Source of the DNA: Paenibacillus sp. BIHB 4019
GTDB taxonomy: Bacteria; Bacillota; Bacilli; Paenibacillales; Paenibacillaceae
Assembly (NCBI RefSeq): GCF_002741035.1
Contig: NZ_CP016808.1
Location: 1,054,001 to 1,118,000 of the forward strand
Direction: 5' to 3'
DNA length: 64,000 nucleotides
Part shown: positions 16,558 to 24,802 of the stretch, in pieces
Numbering within the stretch: the first letter of the stretch is position 1
Layout of the letters: every line of letters begins with the position of its first letter
Notes under the pieces: model-generated
What the model saw: the letters and a program-made list of their open reading frames with translations, nothing else
Told to the model about the DNA's origin: nothing
Databases searched by the model: none
Program-made: the position numbers and the translations under genes

Positions 16558-17811
16558 CTAGTCCAAATACCATGTGACATGATCGATGACGACAGTAGCA
16601 TCGGTCTCTTCAATGCCTTCCACAGTTGCGTCGAAAGTAAAGGATTCGTTAGGCTCTATATAGTTAGGCATGGCAATAGACTTACCCTTCTTTAAAATCT
16701 GTTTATCCTTGCCGCGCACCGAATATTGGATTTCTACGGAATAAATCGGCCTTGTGGCAGCATTTTTGAGCAAGGCATGGATTTTGAAGATGCCCGTTTC
16801 ATCAAAGCTCGTATCCACCTTCACCACTTCAACGGCCGCCGTTTGGTTAAGCAAATCCTCTTCCGCCGCTTTCTGCATCGCACGCTCAATTCTTTCCTGC
16901 TCCGCCTGCTCAAATGCCTGCTTCTCCGCATGAATGCTTTCGAGCAGCTTCGTCAAGTTCGTATCCTCCGGGGCATAGGCCATTCCCTTCTGTACCATGG
17001 CGATCGCCTCGGAGAAGCTTTTCTTCTGCAGCAGCTCCTTCGTTTGCTGCTGGCATACAATCGCGATTTTGTCCACAATTTGCTTGCGCACAGCTACCGC
17101 TTCTTCGCCGCCTAAACCATTAACGGTATTAAGCTTCACCGCCAAAGCATCTAGCGAATTTATTTGGTCCAGCTCATTTTGCACCTGTACAACGACCATT
17201 CTAACATTTAAATCGGCAAACGCCTCGCGCAGCGGAGAAAAAATCTGCTCCTCCCGGCCTGCAAGCAGCGTATTCAGCTGCTTCACTAGCGCTCCAGCCT
17301 CCGTCAAAGATCCATTGTCCAGTTCGCTGGCAAGGAGGTTAATTTTATTTTCGATCGCAACCGCCTCGTTGACAATATCCATATCCTCCTGAAGAGCACC
17401 ATAGGCAGGACGCATCTTCGCTGCCTTCTCAAGCTGGACCATCGCTTCGCGATATTTGCCTCCCCAAGCTTTCTGCTTCGCTTGCTCATGCCATTCGGCG
17501 ACATGATCATTCAAATCGCTTTCATATATGTAATAAGAAAATACCCCGGCAGACGTCGAAATGAACACAACAACAGGCACGAGCGCAATAATAAACTTAC
17601 GCCCAGCCCCGGCACGGGTTCTTCTGTTTCGTACTGGCGCTTGCTCTGGCACTAATGAGGCGCTTGCCTCCCGAATGAATAATTCATGCTCTTGAATGAC
17701 AATGGCCTGCGTCTGCTCATTTGCCTGCGCGTCCTGAAGCAGCGGTTTCCCGCATTTGCTGCAGTAAACGGCACTAGGCTCGTATTTATTTCCGCAATGT
17801 TGGCAATGCAC
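16558..17811 (-). CDS. Zinc-ribbon, single-pass membrane protein with coiled-coil exterior
   Basis: 417 residues. The N-terminus is a zinc ribbon (CQHCGNKY...CSKCGKPL, Cys at about 3, 6, 18 and 21) in the cytoplasm. A membrane helix follows (about 73-94). The outside region is long and helical, rich in Glu, Lys and Ala (about 100-310), and a C-terminal beta domain has AAVEVVKVDTSFDETG. The layout resembles TcaA/YvlB-type envelope sensors but no exact family is recognised. The GTG start has AGGAG 10 bases upstream. It is the first gene of the operon with the HtrA-like protease. It may present or regulate the protease. Confidence 0.7.
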   Translation of the reverse strand: MHCQHCGNKYEPSAVYCSKCGKPLLQDAQANEQTQAIVIQEHELFIREASASLVPEQAPVRNRRTRAGAGRKFIIALVPVVVFISTSAGVFSYYIYESDLNDHVAEWHEQAKQKAWGGKYREAMVQLEKAAKMRPAYGALQEDMDIVNEAVAIENKINLLASELDNGSLTEAGALVKQLNTLLAGREEQIFSPLREAFADLNVRMVVVQVQNELDQINSLDALAVKLNTVNGLGGEEAVAVRKQIVDKIAIVCQQQTKELLQKKSFSEAIAMVQKGMAYAPEDTNLTKLLESIHAEKQAFEQAEQERIERAMQKAAEEDLLNQTAAVEVVKVDTSFDETGIFKIHALLKNAATRPIYSVEIQYSVRGKDKQILKKGKSIAMPNYIEPNESFTFDATVEGIEETDATVVIDHVTWYLD

Positions 17812-18145
17812 CTGTGCTCATCTCCTGACGCAATCAAACTTTAATCGTCCTTCCCTCTATTCTATATGAAATAGTAAATGATCTCCATTTTTAAATGATG
17901 GGAAATTTAAAAAATTTAATAAGCTTAATAAACTTATAGTTGAATTAGGCGAGCATGCCTGCTCGCTTCACCCGCATCAGCTTTAGCCTATCCTATCATA
18001 ACATTCCTAATGAATTAGCCAAAATAAGATAATTACCTTAATACTATATGTTTACGTTTCTATCTCCAAAAAAAAAAGCAAGAGCAAGGCCTAAGCCCTG
18101 CTCTTGCTTAAAGAAGATACCGCTTGGCGGCTCGCCAAGCGCGTG
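17812..18145. other. Intergenic region upstream of the zinc-ribbon operon
   Basis: AT-rich, no gene seen. It contains a small hairpin GCGAGCA-TGCC-TGCTCGC (17949-17966) without a T-run, plus the yceI terminator (18069-18112) and the hairpin after the yceI stop. I could not place a confident promoter for the minus-strand operon. Confidence 0.5.
18069..18112 (-). terminator. yceI-like gene terminator
   Basis: Stem GCAAGAGCA / TGCTCTTGC with inner GGCTTAGGCC-type pairing, then a run of ten T on the minus strand. A second perfect hairpin, CGCTTGGCG-GCT-CGCCAAGCG (18121-18141), lies between it and the yceI stop. Confidence 0.95.
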
Positions 18146-18895
18146 TTAGGCGTTTTGCGATAGAGTAAGGCGCAGCTGCACGGTAACGTTATTTTCGGTA
18201 TCCATCACGACGTTATGCGGATTCTGCATGCCAAAGTCCTCAAACGTGACGACCGTCTCGCTCTCCACATTCAGCTTGCCGCCGCTGTATGCCGCTTGTC
18301 CAGTAAAAGCAACTTCCTTCGTAATCCCTTTAATCGTCAAGTCGCCAGTCATGATGAGCGGGAACGTTTCGCCGTCCTTCACTTCCGTTGGCAGCGCCTC
18401 AAATGATGTCGCCTTGAACGTGGGGTTCGCAAAGTTGGTCACATCGAGAAAATCCGCTCCCTTCACATGCCCATCACGCTGGCTGTTGCCCGAATCTAGT
18501 ACGTTCATATCGAGGCTTGCCTCCGCCGCATTAGCTGCCGCATCCGCCGTATCTACATTCCAAGCGCCTGTTACGCCATTTACTTCGAAGTTAACCGTCT
18601 CACGGGAAGTCGTAACCGAGAAATACACATTGGAAGTGGAATCAATGGTCCATGCTCCGTTTACATCCGCTACAGCGCCAGCAGAAGCCGTCTCCGTACC
18701 ACTTGCACCATTAGTAGAGCCAGAACCTGTGCTAGCCGTACCTGCTGCACTGTTAGTAGCGGCAGCGTCCGTGCCAATAACACTTTTGATTTCCTTGTTG
18801 TTGCCCGTAAACGAATCATACATGGCATATGCACCTGCTCCACCTAGCAAAACAACCGCAACGACAGCACCAATAACCACATTTTTCTTCTTCAT
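18146..18895 (-). CDS. YceI-like domain protein, exported or membrane-anchored
   Basis: 249 residues. An N-terminal hydrophobic segment (about 5-25) is followed by a low-complexity Ala/Ser/Thr/Gly linker (about 45-75). The YceI-like lipocalin-fold domain (about 78-249) follows: GAWTIDSTSNVYFSV, SLDMNVLDSGN, RDGHVKGADFLDVTNFANPTF and LTIKGITKEVAF. YceI proteins bind isoprenoid-type lipids in an eight-stranded barrel. The substrate here is unknown. A perfect BlaI-type palindrome overlaps its promoter, so it is likely controlled by the BlaI/M56 pair directly upstream. Confidence 0.88.
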   Translation of the reverse strand: MKKKNVVIGAVVAVVLLGGAGAYAMYDSFTGNNKEIKSVIGTDAAATNSAAGTASTGSGSTNGASGTETASAGAVADVNGAWTIDSTSNVYFSVTTSRETVNFEVNGVTGAWNVDTADAAANAAEASLDMNVLDSGNSQRDGHVKGADFLDVTNFANPTFKATSFEALPTEVKDGETFPLIMTGDLTIKGITKEVAFTGQAAYSGGKLNVESETVVTFEDFGMQNPHNVVMDTENNVTVQLRLTLSQNA

Positions 18896-18920
18896 TGTAA
18901 AATCCTCCTTTGTTTTTAAA

Positions 18921-18941
18921 ACTACAATATGTAGTGTTATA
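18921..18941 (-). promoter_or_regulatory. BlaI-type operator adjoining the yceI -10 box
   Basis: Perfect inverted repeat ACTACA-ATA-TGTAGT (18921-18935). On the minus strand it directly follows the -10-like TATAAC (18941-18936). It matches the known BlaI/MecI core TACA-N2/3-TGTA. The same arrangement occurs at blaI itself. Confidence 0.7.
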
Positions 18942-18952
18942 AGTTATATAAA

Positions 18953-18992
18953 GGCGAAGCGCGCCTTCCCTGAAGGGAGCTATGCGCTTCGC
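18953..18992 (-). terminator. Possible terminator of the blaI-M56 unit
   Basis: Stem GCGAAGCGC / GCGCTTCGC with inner CTCCC...GGGAG pairing, then TTTATATAA on the minus strand. The T-run is short, so some read-through into yceI is possible. Confidence 0.55.
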
Positions 18993-19039
18993 ATAAAGCT
19001 TGCATTTTGAAAGGTTAGTATAGCGTCAAGCTTGAACTT

Positions 19040-19903
19040 CTACAGCATAATAGGAAGATACATGACGGAAATCGATCCGAAGGTCAGTATGGATAATACC
19101 AAGGCCACCACTGGAAAACGCATGCTTAGCTCTTGCGACTCGGGATTCAACAGCCTCATTAACCGATAATTAATCGAATGGTCGGCGAAAGAAGCATGGA
19201 CGAAGGTCCGGCTGCTGCGTTCCCCACGGCTGAATTTCACAAGCTTGAGCAGCGCGCTGCCAAGACTATGCTCGCTCACCTGCCGCTGCAAAGCGAAATG
19301 GTCGGCTAACAGCTCGCGGGTCGTTTTGTACTGCTCGACTCCAAAGCGAAGAATCGGCATATACCACAGCACCGTTGCGCCTACCTGCAAAATCAAAATC
19401 ATCAGCGGATCGCGATTTCGGTAATGAAAGTGCTCATGCTCGATGACCGCCTCAAGCTCCTCCTTATCAAGCAGAGCGAGAAGCCCAGTAGATAAAATGA
19501 TTTTGGGACGAAGAAAACCAAGCGTCAGCGCAATCGGTTCTGGATGCGAAACGACCATGATCGCTTTGCTGCCTGCAAAATACCGCGCATTCAGTTCATC
19601 CGATAAACCTCCATGCTGTAAAATGCTCATTTTACGGTTTGCAGCCCGTACGCCGAGACAATGCTTCACCGTAACGTACATCAGATGCACGAACGTCCCA
19701 AAGACGGCAAGCTTCATCATGTAGCTAAGGAGCAGCAGGCTGTACCTCTTAATGAGGCTCTCGCAAATTTCAAATACATTAAACGCCGCCTTCTCCCAGC
19801 CGAACAGCGTATGCGTCGCATACATGCCCATTTGCAGCAGCGTGAACCCAATCAGCATTAGGCACAAGCCAAACACCCATTTCGACCTAAGACTCCAGCT
19901 CAT
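19040..19903 (-). CDS. BlaR1-like M56 family peptidase (sensor protease)
   Basis: 287 residues with about four membrane helices and a cytoplasmic zinc-protease motif HEHFH (in EAVIEHEHFHYRNRDP), as in the BlaR1/MecR1 M56 family. Members cleave a BlaI-type repressor on sensing a signal. The penicillin-binding sensor domain of true BlaR1 is absent, and the protein ends after the last helix, so the signal is not obviously a beta-lactam. The ATG at 19903 overlaps the blaI stop by 17 bp and has AGAGGG before it, showing translational coupling. Confidence 0.85.
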   Translation of the reverse strand: MSWSLRSKWVFGLCLMLIGFTLLQMGMYATHTLFGWEKAAFNVFEICESLIKRYSLLLLSYMMKLAVFGTFVHLMYVTVKHCLGVRAANRKMSILQHGGLSDELNARYFAGSKAIMVVSHPEPIALTLGFLRPKIILSTGLLALLDKEELEAVIEHEHFHYRNRDPLMILILQVGATVLWYMPILRFGVEQYKTTRELLADHFALQRQVSEHSLGSALLKLVKFSRGERSSRTFVHASFADHSINYRLMRLLNPESQELSMRFPVVALVLSILTFGSISVMYLPIML

Positions 19904-20297
19904 GGCGTCTGCCCTCTTTAAGCGATTTGATTTTTTGCTCCAGCTTATCCAGCAGTTCCTCATCAACCTCTTCCATCGCATCGAACATATAGTTGACGAC
20001 GAGTGGGCCAAGATCTTCAAGAAGCTCCCGGGACTGAATGCTCAGAAACTGCTCTTGCGTATGCACAGGCGCATATTTCGAAGGCTTGCCTGATGATTTC
20101 ACGAGCAGCCCCTTGTCTACAAGCCGATTCATGACGGTCATGACGGTGTTGAAATTTAATGGCTTGTCCTGTTCGAGCTTATGCTGTACATCCTTGATGT
20201 AGCTATCAGGCTGCGACCACAAGATGGTCATAATCTTTGCCTCCAGCGGGCCAAAAAACCTCTCCAGCCCTTTTGTCTGAATGTCACTTGTTCCCAA
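19887..20297 (-). CDS. BlaI/MecI/CopY family repressor
   Basis: 136-residue winged-helix repressor. LGPLEAKIMTILWSQPDSYIKDV and FNTVMTVMNRLVDKGLLVKSSGKPSKYAPV are the diagnostic blocks, and the C-terminal helix is the dimerisation and cleavage region. The start is TTG at 20297, five bases after GAGG. A palindrome ACTAC-TTAAT-GTAGT sits at its own promoter, so autoregulation is expected. It is the first gene of the pair with the M56 protease. No beta-lactamase gene was seen in the window. Confidence 0.93.
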   Translation of the reverse strand: MGTSDIQTKGLERFFGPLEAKIMTILWSQPDSYIKDVQHKLEQDKPLNFNTVMTVMNRLVDKGLLVKSSGKPSKYAPVHTQEQFLSIQSRELLEDLGPLVVNYMFDAMEEVDEELLDKLEQKIKSLKEGRRHELES

Positions 20298-20319
20298 GAC
20301 TGCCTCACACCTTGCTATA

Positions 20320-20343
20320 ACTACTTAATGTAGTGTTATTATA
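20320..20343 (-). promoter_or_regulatory. BlaI-type operator and -10 box of blaI
   Basis: Inverted repeat ACTAC-TTAAT-GTAGT (20320-20334). It lies three bases downstream of a perfect TATAAT -10 box on the minus strand (20343-20338). The -35 region is poor. Confidence 0.65.
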
Positions 20344-20433
20344 AAACCGGTTTATGAAAATAACCTTAAAAAAAGATGAGCAGGAAATTAATTTACTGAA
20401 TTGACACAAAAATACATCAACGCCTCATGCCTA

Positions 20434-21309
20434 CTAGCTATGCGTATAGGCAGCCAGACGCTCCAGCACATAGCGGCGGACGTCTTCCCGCAAATCTTCG
20501 CGCTCCAGAGCAAAATCAATCGTCGCCTGGACAAAGCCCAGCTTATCTCCCACATCATGGCGCTTGCCTGTAAAGCGATGTCCAATAATCGGCGACAGCT
20601 CGTTCAACCGTTGCAGGCTGTCCGTTAATTGAATCTCCCCGCCTTTGCCTGGCTCGGCCTTAGACAAAAGGTCAAAAATAGCCGGCTCCAGCACATAGCG
20701 CCCTACAACGGCCCAATTCGACGGCGCCTGACCAGGCAGCGGCTTCTCGATCAGTTCACGGATATGCCCCGCTTCGTCCCGAATATCGGCAATGCCATAC
20801 TTGTGCGTCTGATTCCATGGCACTTCCATCAGAGCCACGACGGAGGAAGAATACTGCTCGTAACGATCGATCATTTGCTTCAGGCATGGCGGCTCAGATG
20901 TCAAAATGTCGTCTCCGAGCAGCACTGCAAATGGCTCGTCGCCAATAAAACGCTGCGCGCACAGCACCGCGTGTCCGAGACCAAGCGGCTCCTTCTGGCG
21001 AACATAATAAATGTCGGCCAGCTGCGAAATTTCTTTCACAACTTTGAGCATTTCCTCGTTGCCGCGCTCCTCCAGTTCTCCTTCAAGCTCAACCGACTTG
21101 TCAAAGTGGTCCTCAATCGCCCGTTTATGGCGGCCGCTCACAATGACGATGCTGTCGATGCCCGACTGCACCGCTTCTTCTACAATATATTGAATCGCTG
21201 GTTTATCTATGATCGGCAGCATTTCTTTAGGCTGCGCCTTCGTTGCTGGCAAAAACCTTGTCCCAAGTCCGCCTGCCGGGATAATCGCTTTGCGTACCTT
21301 TTGTCCCAT
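20434..21309 (-). CDS. galU: UTP-glucose-1-phosphate uridylyltransferase
   Basis: Makes UDP-glucose from UTP and glucose-1-phosphate, supplying teichoic acid, glycolipid and exopolysaccharide pathways. The 291-residue protein has the nucleotide-binding signature IPAGGLGTRFLPATKAQPKEMLPI (about residues 9-32), then DKPAIQYIVEEA, LGDDI and VVGRYVL, and the C-terminal GDKLGFVQATIDFAL. All are characteristic of GalU/GtaB. GGAGG precedes the ATG by nine bases. Its terminator was not evident. Confidence 0.95.
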   Translation of the reverse strand: MGQKVRKAIIPAGGLGTRFLPATKAQPKEMLPIIDKPAIQYIVEEAVQSGIDSIVIVSGRHKRAIEDHFDKSVELEGELEERGNEEMLKVVKEISQLADIYYVRQKEPLGLGHAVLCAQRFIGDEPFAVLLGDDILTSEPPCLKQMIDRYEQYSSSVVALMEVPWNQTHKYGIADIRDEAGHIRELIEKPLPGQAPSNWAVVGRYVLEPAIFDLLSKAEPGKGGEIQLTDSLQRLNELSPIIGHRFTGKRHDVGDKLGFVQATIDFALEREDLREDVRRYVLERLAAYTHS

Positions 21310-21387
21310 ACGTCGCCGCCTCCATCTTTCGCTAATTATTCGTGTAGAGCTCTCCTCATCATACCTTGTCTTGGCTCCTGTTTCCAG

Positions 21388-22839
21388 CTAGCCTACGTCA
21401 TTCTCACCGCTGGCGGCCGGAGCCGTTTGCAGCAGTGCCGAATGAAGCGGCAGCATGACCCGAATCGTTGTGCCGGATGGTGTCCCTTTCCCCACACTGG
21501 CTAAGACGCTGGATTCGATTTCAATTAAACCTTCGTGAATATCGACGATTTTCTTCACAATCGACAGCCCCAGTCCGCTGCCGCCTTTCATCCGGTCCCG
21601 CGCCGTATCCGCTTTATAGAAGCGTTCGAATACCCGCTCCTGATCAGCCGGGGAAATGCCGCTGCCGTTATCGGCAATACGCACGATTGCGCAGCCGTTT
21701 TCCTCGGACAGCGTAATGCGGATGTGCCCATTATCCGGCGTAAACTTCATGCTGTTCGCCAGCAGATTGTTCCAAACCTGGCTCAGCTGATCTTCATCCG
21801 CGACGATGACCGTCTCCTCCATCAGCAGCTCAACCGTGAGCCGCTTCGCCATCCACTGCGGCTCGCATGAAAGCACAACGTCGCGCAGCTGGCGGTCCAG
21901 CCTGATCGCACGCGGCTCAAAGGGATGCTGCTTCGAGTCCAGCGAAGCCAGCTTAAGCAAATTCTCGCTCAGCCGGGACAAGCGGCTGCTCTCCTGCTTA
22001 ATAATGCCGACGTAGCGATCGCGTTCCTCATCGGTCAGCTGCTCGCTGCGCAGCACCTCGGCGAACCCGCCGATTGAAGTCAGCGGCGATTGAATTTCGT
22101 GGGAGACGTTGGATACAAAATCCTGCCGCATCGTCTCCAGCTGCGACAAGCCTACTGTCATGCGATTGATGCTGTCGGCCAAATTGCCAAGCTCATCCCG
22201 GCGCTGTACAGGCAGCTGTACAGTGAAATCTCCGGTGGCGATGCGCTTCGTCGCTTCGGTCATCATTTTCAGCGGCTTGACCAAGTAGCGGGCCGCAATC
22301 GGAATTAGAATACAGCCGACGACCAGCAGCGTGATCAATATGGTGTAGGTGTTGCGCTGAAAGCTGCGAATTTCCGGCACGCGATCGGGCCGAACGAAGA
22401 ACGCCCAATCACTCTCGCCAAGCACAGCTTTGCGCCCCAAAGCCGGAGGCGACGACGGCCGGCTGGTTTCGCCCTCCTCCTCGCTGGTCAGCATTTGCAA
22501 TTGTCCAGAGAAAACATTTTCAATAATTGCCGGGGTTAGAAGCTGCGTGATTTCTGCGCTGGTCTTGCCGGCCTCAATGATTTCGCCACCACGGCCAACG
22601 GCTACAATCGCTAAATTTTGCATATCGGCAACCTGCTTGATGAATATGCTCAAGGATTTCGGCGAGGAAGCCGCATACAGCTGCTCAATCCGCACAATCG
22701 AGCGATCCAGCTGGGCCGGAAATTGTCCGCTTAAATCCCTAGTGAAAATTTGATCCGCCATCCAATAAGCGATGCCCATGCTGATGACCACTATGACCAG
22801 AAACGTCCAGGTCACGCGAACATACAGGCTGCGAATCAT
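21388..22839 (-). CDS. OmpR-partner sensor histidine kinase (HssS-like)
   Basis: 483 residues. Membrane helix (about 10-32), extracellular sensor (about 33-170), second helix (about 170-190), HAMP (about 190-243), HisKA with FVSNVSHEIQSPLTS (His247 is the phospho-acceptor), then HATPase with NNLLANSMKFTP, IADNGSGI and GGSGLGLSIVK. The sensor and kinase order resemble haem-sensing HssS, but no hrtAB exporter is adjacent, so the ligand is unknown. Its ATG overlaps the stop of the response-regulator gene by 4 bp (ATGA). Confidence 0.9.
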   Translation of the reverse strand: MIRSLYVRVTWTFLVIVVISMGIAYWMADQIFTRDLSGQFPAQLDRSIVRIEQLYAASSPKSLSIFIKQVADMQNLAIVAVGRGGEIIEAGKTSAEITQLLTPAIIENVFSGQLQMLTSEEEGETSRPSSPPALGRKAVLGESDWAFFVRPDRVPEIRSFQRNTYTILITLLVVGCILIPIAARYLVKPLKMMTEATKRIATGDFTVQLPVQRRDELGNLADSINRMTVGLSQLETMRQDFVSNVSHEIQSPLTSIGGFAEVLRSEQLTDEERDRYVGIIKQESSRLSRLSENLLKLASLDSKQHPFEPRAIRLDRQLRDVVLSCEPQWMAKRLTVELLMEETVIVADEDQLSQVWNNLLANSMKFTPDNGHIRITLSEENGCAIVRIADNGSGISPADQERVFERFYKADTARDRMKGGSGLGLSIVKKIVDIHEGLIEIESSVLASVGKGTPSGTTIRVMLPLHSALLQTAPAASGENDVG

Positions 22840-23510
22840 TCAAGCTCCTCCATTCGATAGCCGAGTCCGCGAATCGTGACGATCCGAATGCCCGCCTCTT
22901 CCTCGGTAAAACGCTCGCGCAGCCGTTTGATATGCACATCCACCGTCCGCTCATCCCCTTCATAGTTCATGCCCCATATTTGCTCAATCAACTGTTCTCT
23001 TGAAAATGTTTTGTCCGGGTAGCTTGCCAGCTTGAACAACAGCTCAAACTCTTTAGGCGGCAGCATGATCCGCTTGCCTGCCATCGTGACATGAAATTCA
23101 CTCAAATTGAGAATCAGCTGCCCCAGCTCCACGGTCTGCGAAGCCGCAATGCGGTAGCGCTTAAGCAAAGCCTTAATGCGTACAGCCAGCTCCAGCGGCT
23201 CAAATGGCTTAACCATATAATCATCGGCTCCGAGGCCGAAGCCTTTTACTTTATTCGCCGTTTCGCCTTTAGCGGTCAGCAGCAGCAGCGGCATATCATA
23301 CGAGGCGCGCAGCGTTTCGCATAAGGCCCAGCCGTCCATGCGCGGCATCATGACATCAATAACAGCCAAATCCGGCAGCACCGTCTCCAACCGCTCCAGC
23401 GCATCTTGTCCATCCTGTGCTTCTATAATTTGAAAACCTTCACGGCGCAGCAAAATGCTGACTAGCTCACGAATGTTTGGATCGTCATCTACGACTAAAA
23501 TTTTCGGCAT
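22836..23510 (-). CDS. OmpR/PhoB-family response regulator (HssR-like)
   Basis: 224 residues. The receiver has Asp8-Asp10, phospho-acceptor Asp52 in VIDVMMP, and Lys in DYMVKPFEP. The C-terminal winged helix (about 125-222) has LLPPKEFELLFKLA-type and IWGMNYEGDERTVDVHIKRL blocks, close to HssR in Staphylococcus. The ATG at 23510 begins the canonical MPKILVVDDD. An upstream in-frame extension to 23576 has no support. It is the first gene of the two-component operon and is divergent from trxB. Confidence 0.92.
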   Translation of the reverse strand: MPKILVVDDDPNIRELVSILLRREGFQIIEAQDGQDALERLETVLPDLAVIDVMMPRMDGWALCETLRASYDMPLLLLTAKGETANKVKGFGLGADDYMVKPFEPLELAVRIKALLKRYRIAASQTVELGQLILNLSEFHVTMAGKRIMLPPKEFELLFKLASYPDKTFSREQLIEQIWGMNYEGDERTVDVHIKRLRERFTEEEAGIRIVTIRGLGYRMEELE

Positions 23511-23578
23511 GCGGATCACCCCTGTTGTTCGACTTTCCCTTACCATAATACATATAGATGAATTTAAGATGAACATGT

Positions 23579-23607
23579 TTGACAGTACCCGTTAATTGTA
23601 ATAATTT
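23579..23607 (+). promoter_or_regulatory. trxB promoter
   Basis: TTGACA (23579-23584) and TAATTT (23602-23607) with a 17-base spacer, about 48 bases before the trxB ATG. Confidence 0.6.
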
Positions 23608-23654
23608 TAAACTAGAATTTATGATCAGAAGCTATCGAATGGAGGCAATCATTT

Positions 23655-24599
23655 ATGCATAAAACAATTATTATCGGTACTGGACCTGCGGGATTAACCG
23701 CTGCTATTTATTTGGCTCGCGCCAACATGGAGCCGCTCGTTATTGAAGGCTGGCAGCCAGGCGGCCAACTGACGACAACGACCGAAATCGAAAACTTTCC
23801 CGGCTTCCCTGACGGCATTCTCGGCAGCGAGCTGATGTCCAATATGCGCAAGCAAGCGCAGCGCTTCGGCGCTACATTCCGCACTGGCTCTGTAAAAAGC
23901 GTTGATTTCAGCAAACGCCCTTATACGCTTGATGTTGAAGGAATCGGCGAGCTGCAAGCGGAATCGGTCATTATTTCAACCGGCGCTTCGGCGAAATATC
24001 TCGGCATTCCCGGGGAGCAGGAGAACATTGGACGCGGCGTCAGCACTTGCGCAACCTGCGATGGTTTCTTTTTCCGCGGCAAAAAAATTCTCGTTGTCGG
24101 CGGCGGCGACTCCGCCATGGAGGAATCAGTGTTCCTGACTCGCTTCGCGTCGGAAGTAACGGTCGTTAACCGCCGCTCCGAGCTGCGCGCTTCGAAGATC
24201 ATGCAGGACCGCGCTCGCGACAACGACAAAATCTCCTGGAGCCTCGATCGCACCCCGCTTGAGGTGGCAGCCGGAGATGCCGGGCTTCAAGGCCTGAAAG
24301 TCCGCAACAATGAAACAGGCGAAGAAGAGCTGATCGAGGCAGACGGCGTGTTCATTACGATCGGGCATACGCCGAACACAGGCTTCCTTGGCGGTCAAAT
24401 CGACACCGATGAGCAAGGCTACATCATTGTGAAGCCCGGAACTTCCGAGACGAACATCCCTGGCGTCTTCGCCTGTGGCGATGTACAGGATCGCCAGTAT
24501 CGCCAAGCGATTACTGCTGCCGGCAGCGGCTGTATGGCTGCGCTCGACGCCGAGCGTTTCCTGGAAGCCCAGGTTCATGCCGCTTCGGTCCATGCTTAA
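23655..24599 (+). CDS. trxB: Thioredoxin-disulfide reductase
   Basis: NADPH-dependent flavoenzyme that reduces thioredoxin. Of 314 residues, the N-terminal FAD site is IIGTGPAGLTAAIYLARA, the redox motif Cys132-x-x-Cys135 is in STCATCDGFF, and the NADPH site is VVGGGDSAMEES. GVFACGDVQDRQYRQAITAAGSGCMAAL is the second FAD site. All are diagnostic of the low-molecular-weight TrxB family. GGAGG lies before the ATG. The trailing AlaSerValHis residues are variable. Confidence 0.97.
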   Translation: MHKTIIIGTGPAGLTAAIYLARANMEPLVIEGWQPGGQLTTTTEIENFPGFPDGILGSELMSNMRKQAQRFGATFRTGSVKSVDFSKRPYTLDVEGIGELQAESVIISTGASAKYLGIPGEQENIGRGVSTCATCDGFFFRGKKILVVGGGDSAMEESVFLTRFASEVTVVNRRSELRASKIMQDRARDNDKISWSLDRTPLEVAAGDAGLQGLKVRNNETGEEELIEADGVFITIGHTPNTGFLGGQIDTDEQGYIIVKPGTSETNIPGVFACGDVQDRQYRQAITAAGSGCMAALDAERFLEAQVHAASVHA

Positions 24600-24715
24600 G
24601 CTCATTTTCCCAAAACAAATGATGGCATGATTTCCCTTTTAGATGTATAATCAAAGCTGAAGATAAAGGCAATGCTACCCAACACATTACGATCGAATAC
24701 AGATCGATTATGGAG

Positions 24716-24757
24716 AAGGTACAACCTCGCTGAGAAGGTGCGGGTTGTACCTTTTTT
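24716..24757 (+). terminator. Terminator or attenuator between trxB and the neopullulanase gene
   Basis: Stem AAGGTACAACC / GGTTGTACCTT with a 16-base loop followed by TTTTTT. It lies 116 bases after trxB and 46 bases before the neopullulanase start. A TATAAT box at 24645-24650 upstream leaves open an attenuated leader rather than a simple trxB terminator. Confidence 0.75.
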
Positions 24758-24802
24758 GCGTTCTTCTTGCTCGTTTAAGCCATTAAACTTGAGGAGAGTG
24801 GA

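Noticed and set aside
24716..24757. T-box riboswitch before the neopullulanase gene
   Set aside because: The loop GAAGGTGCGGGTTGTACC recalls a T-box, but the conserved AGGGTGGNACCGCG core and the specifier stem are absent.
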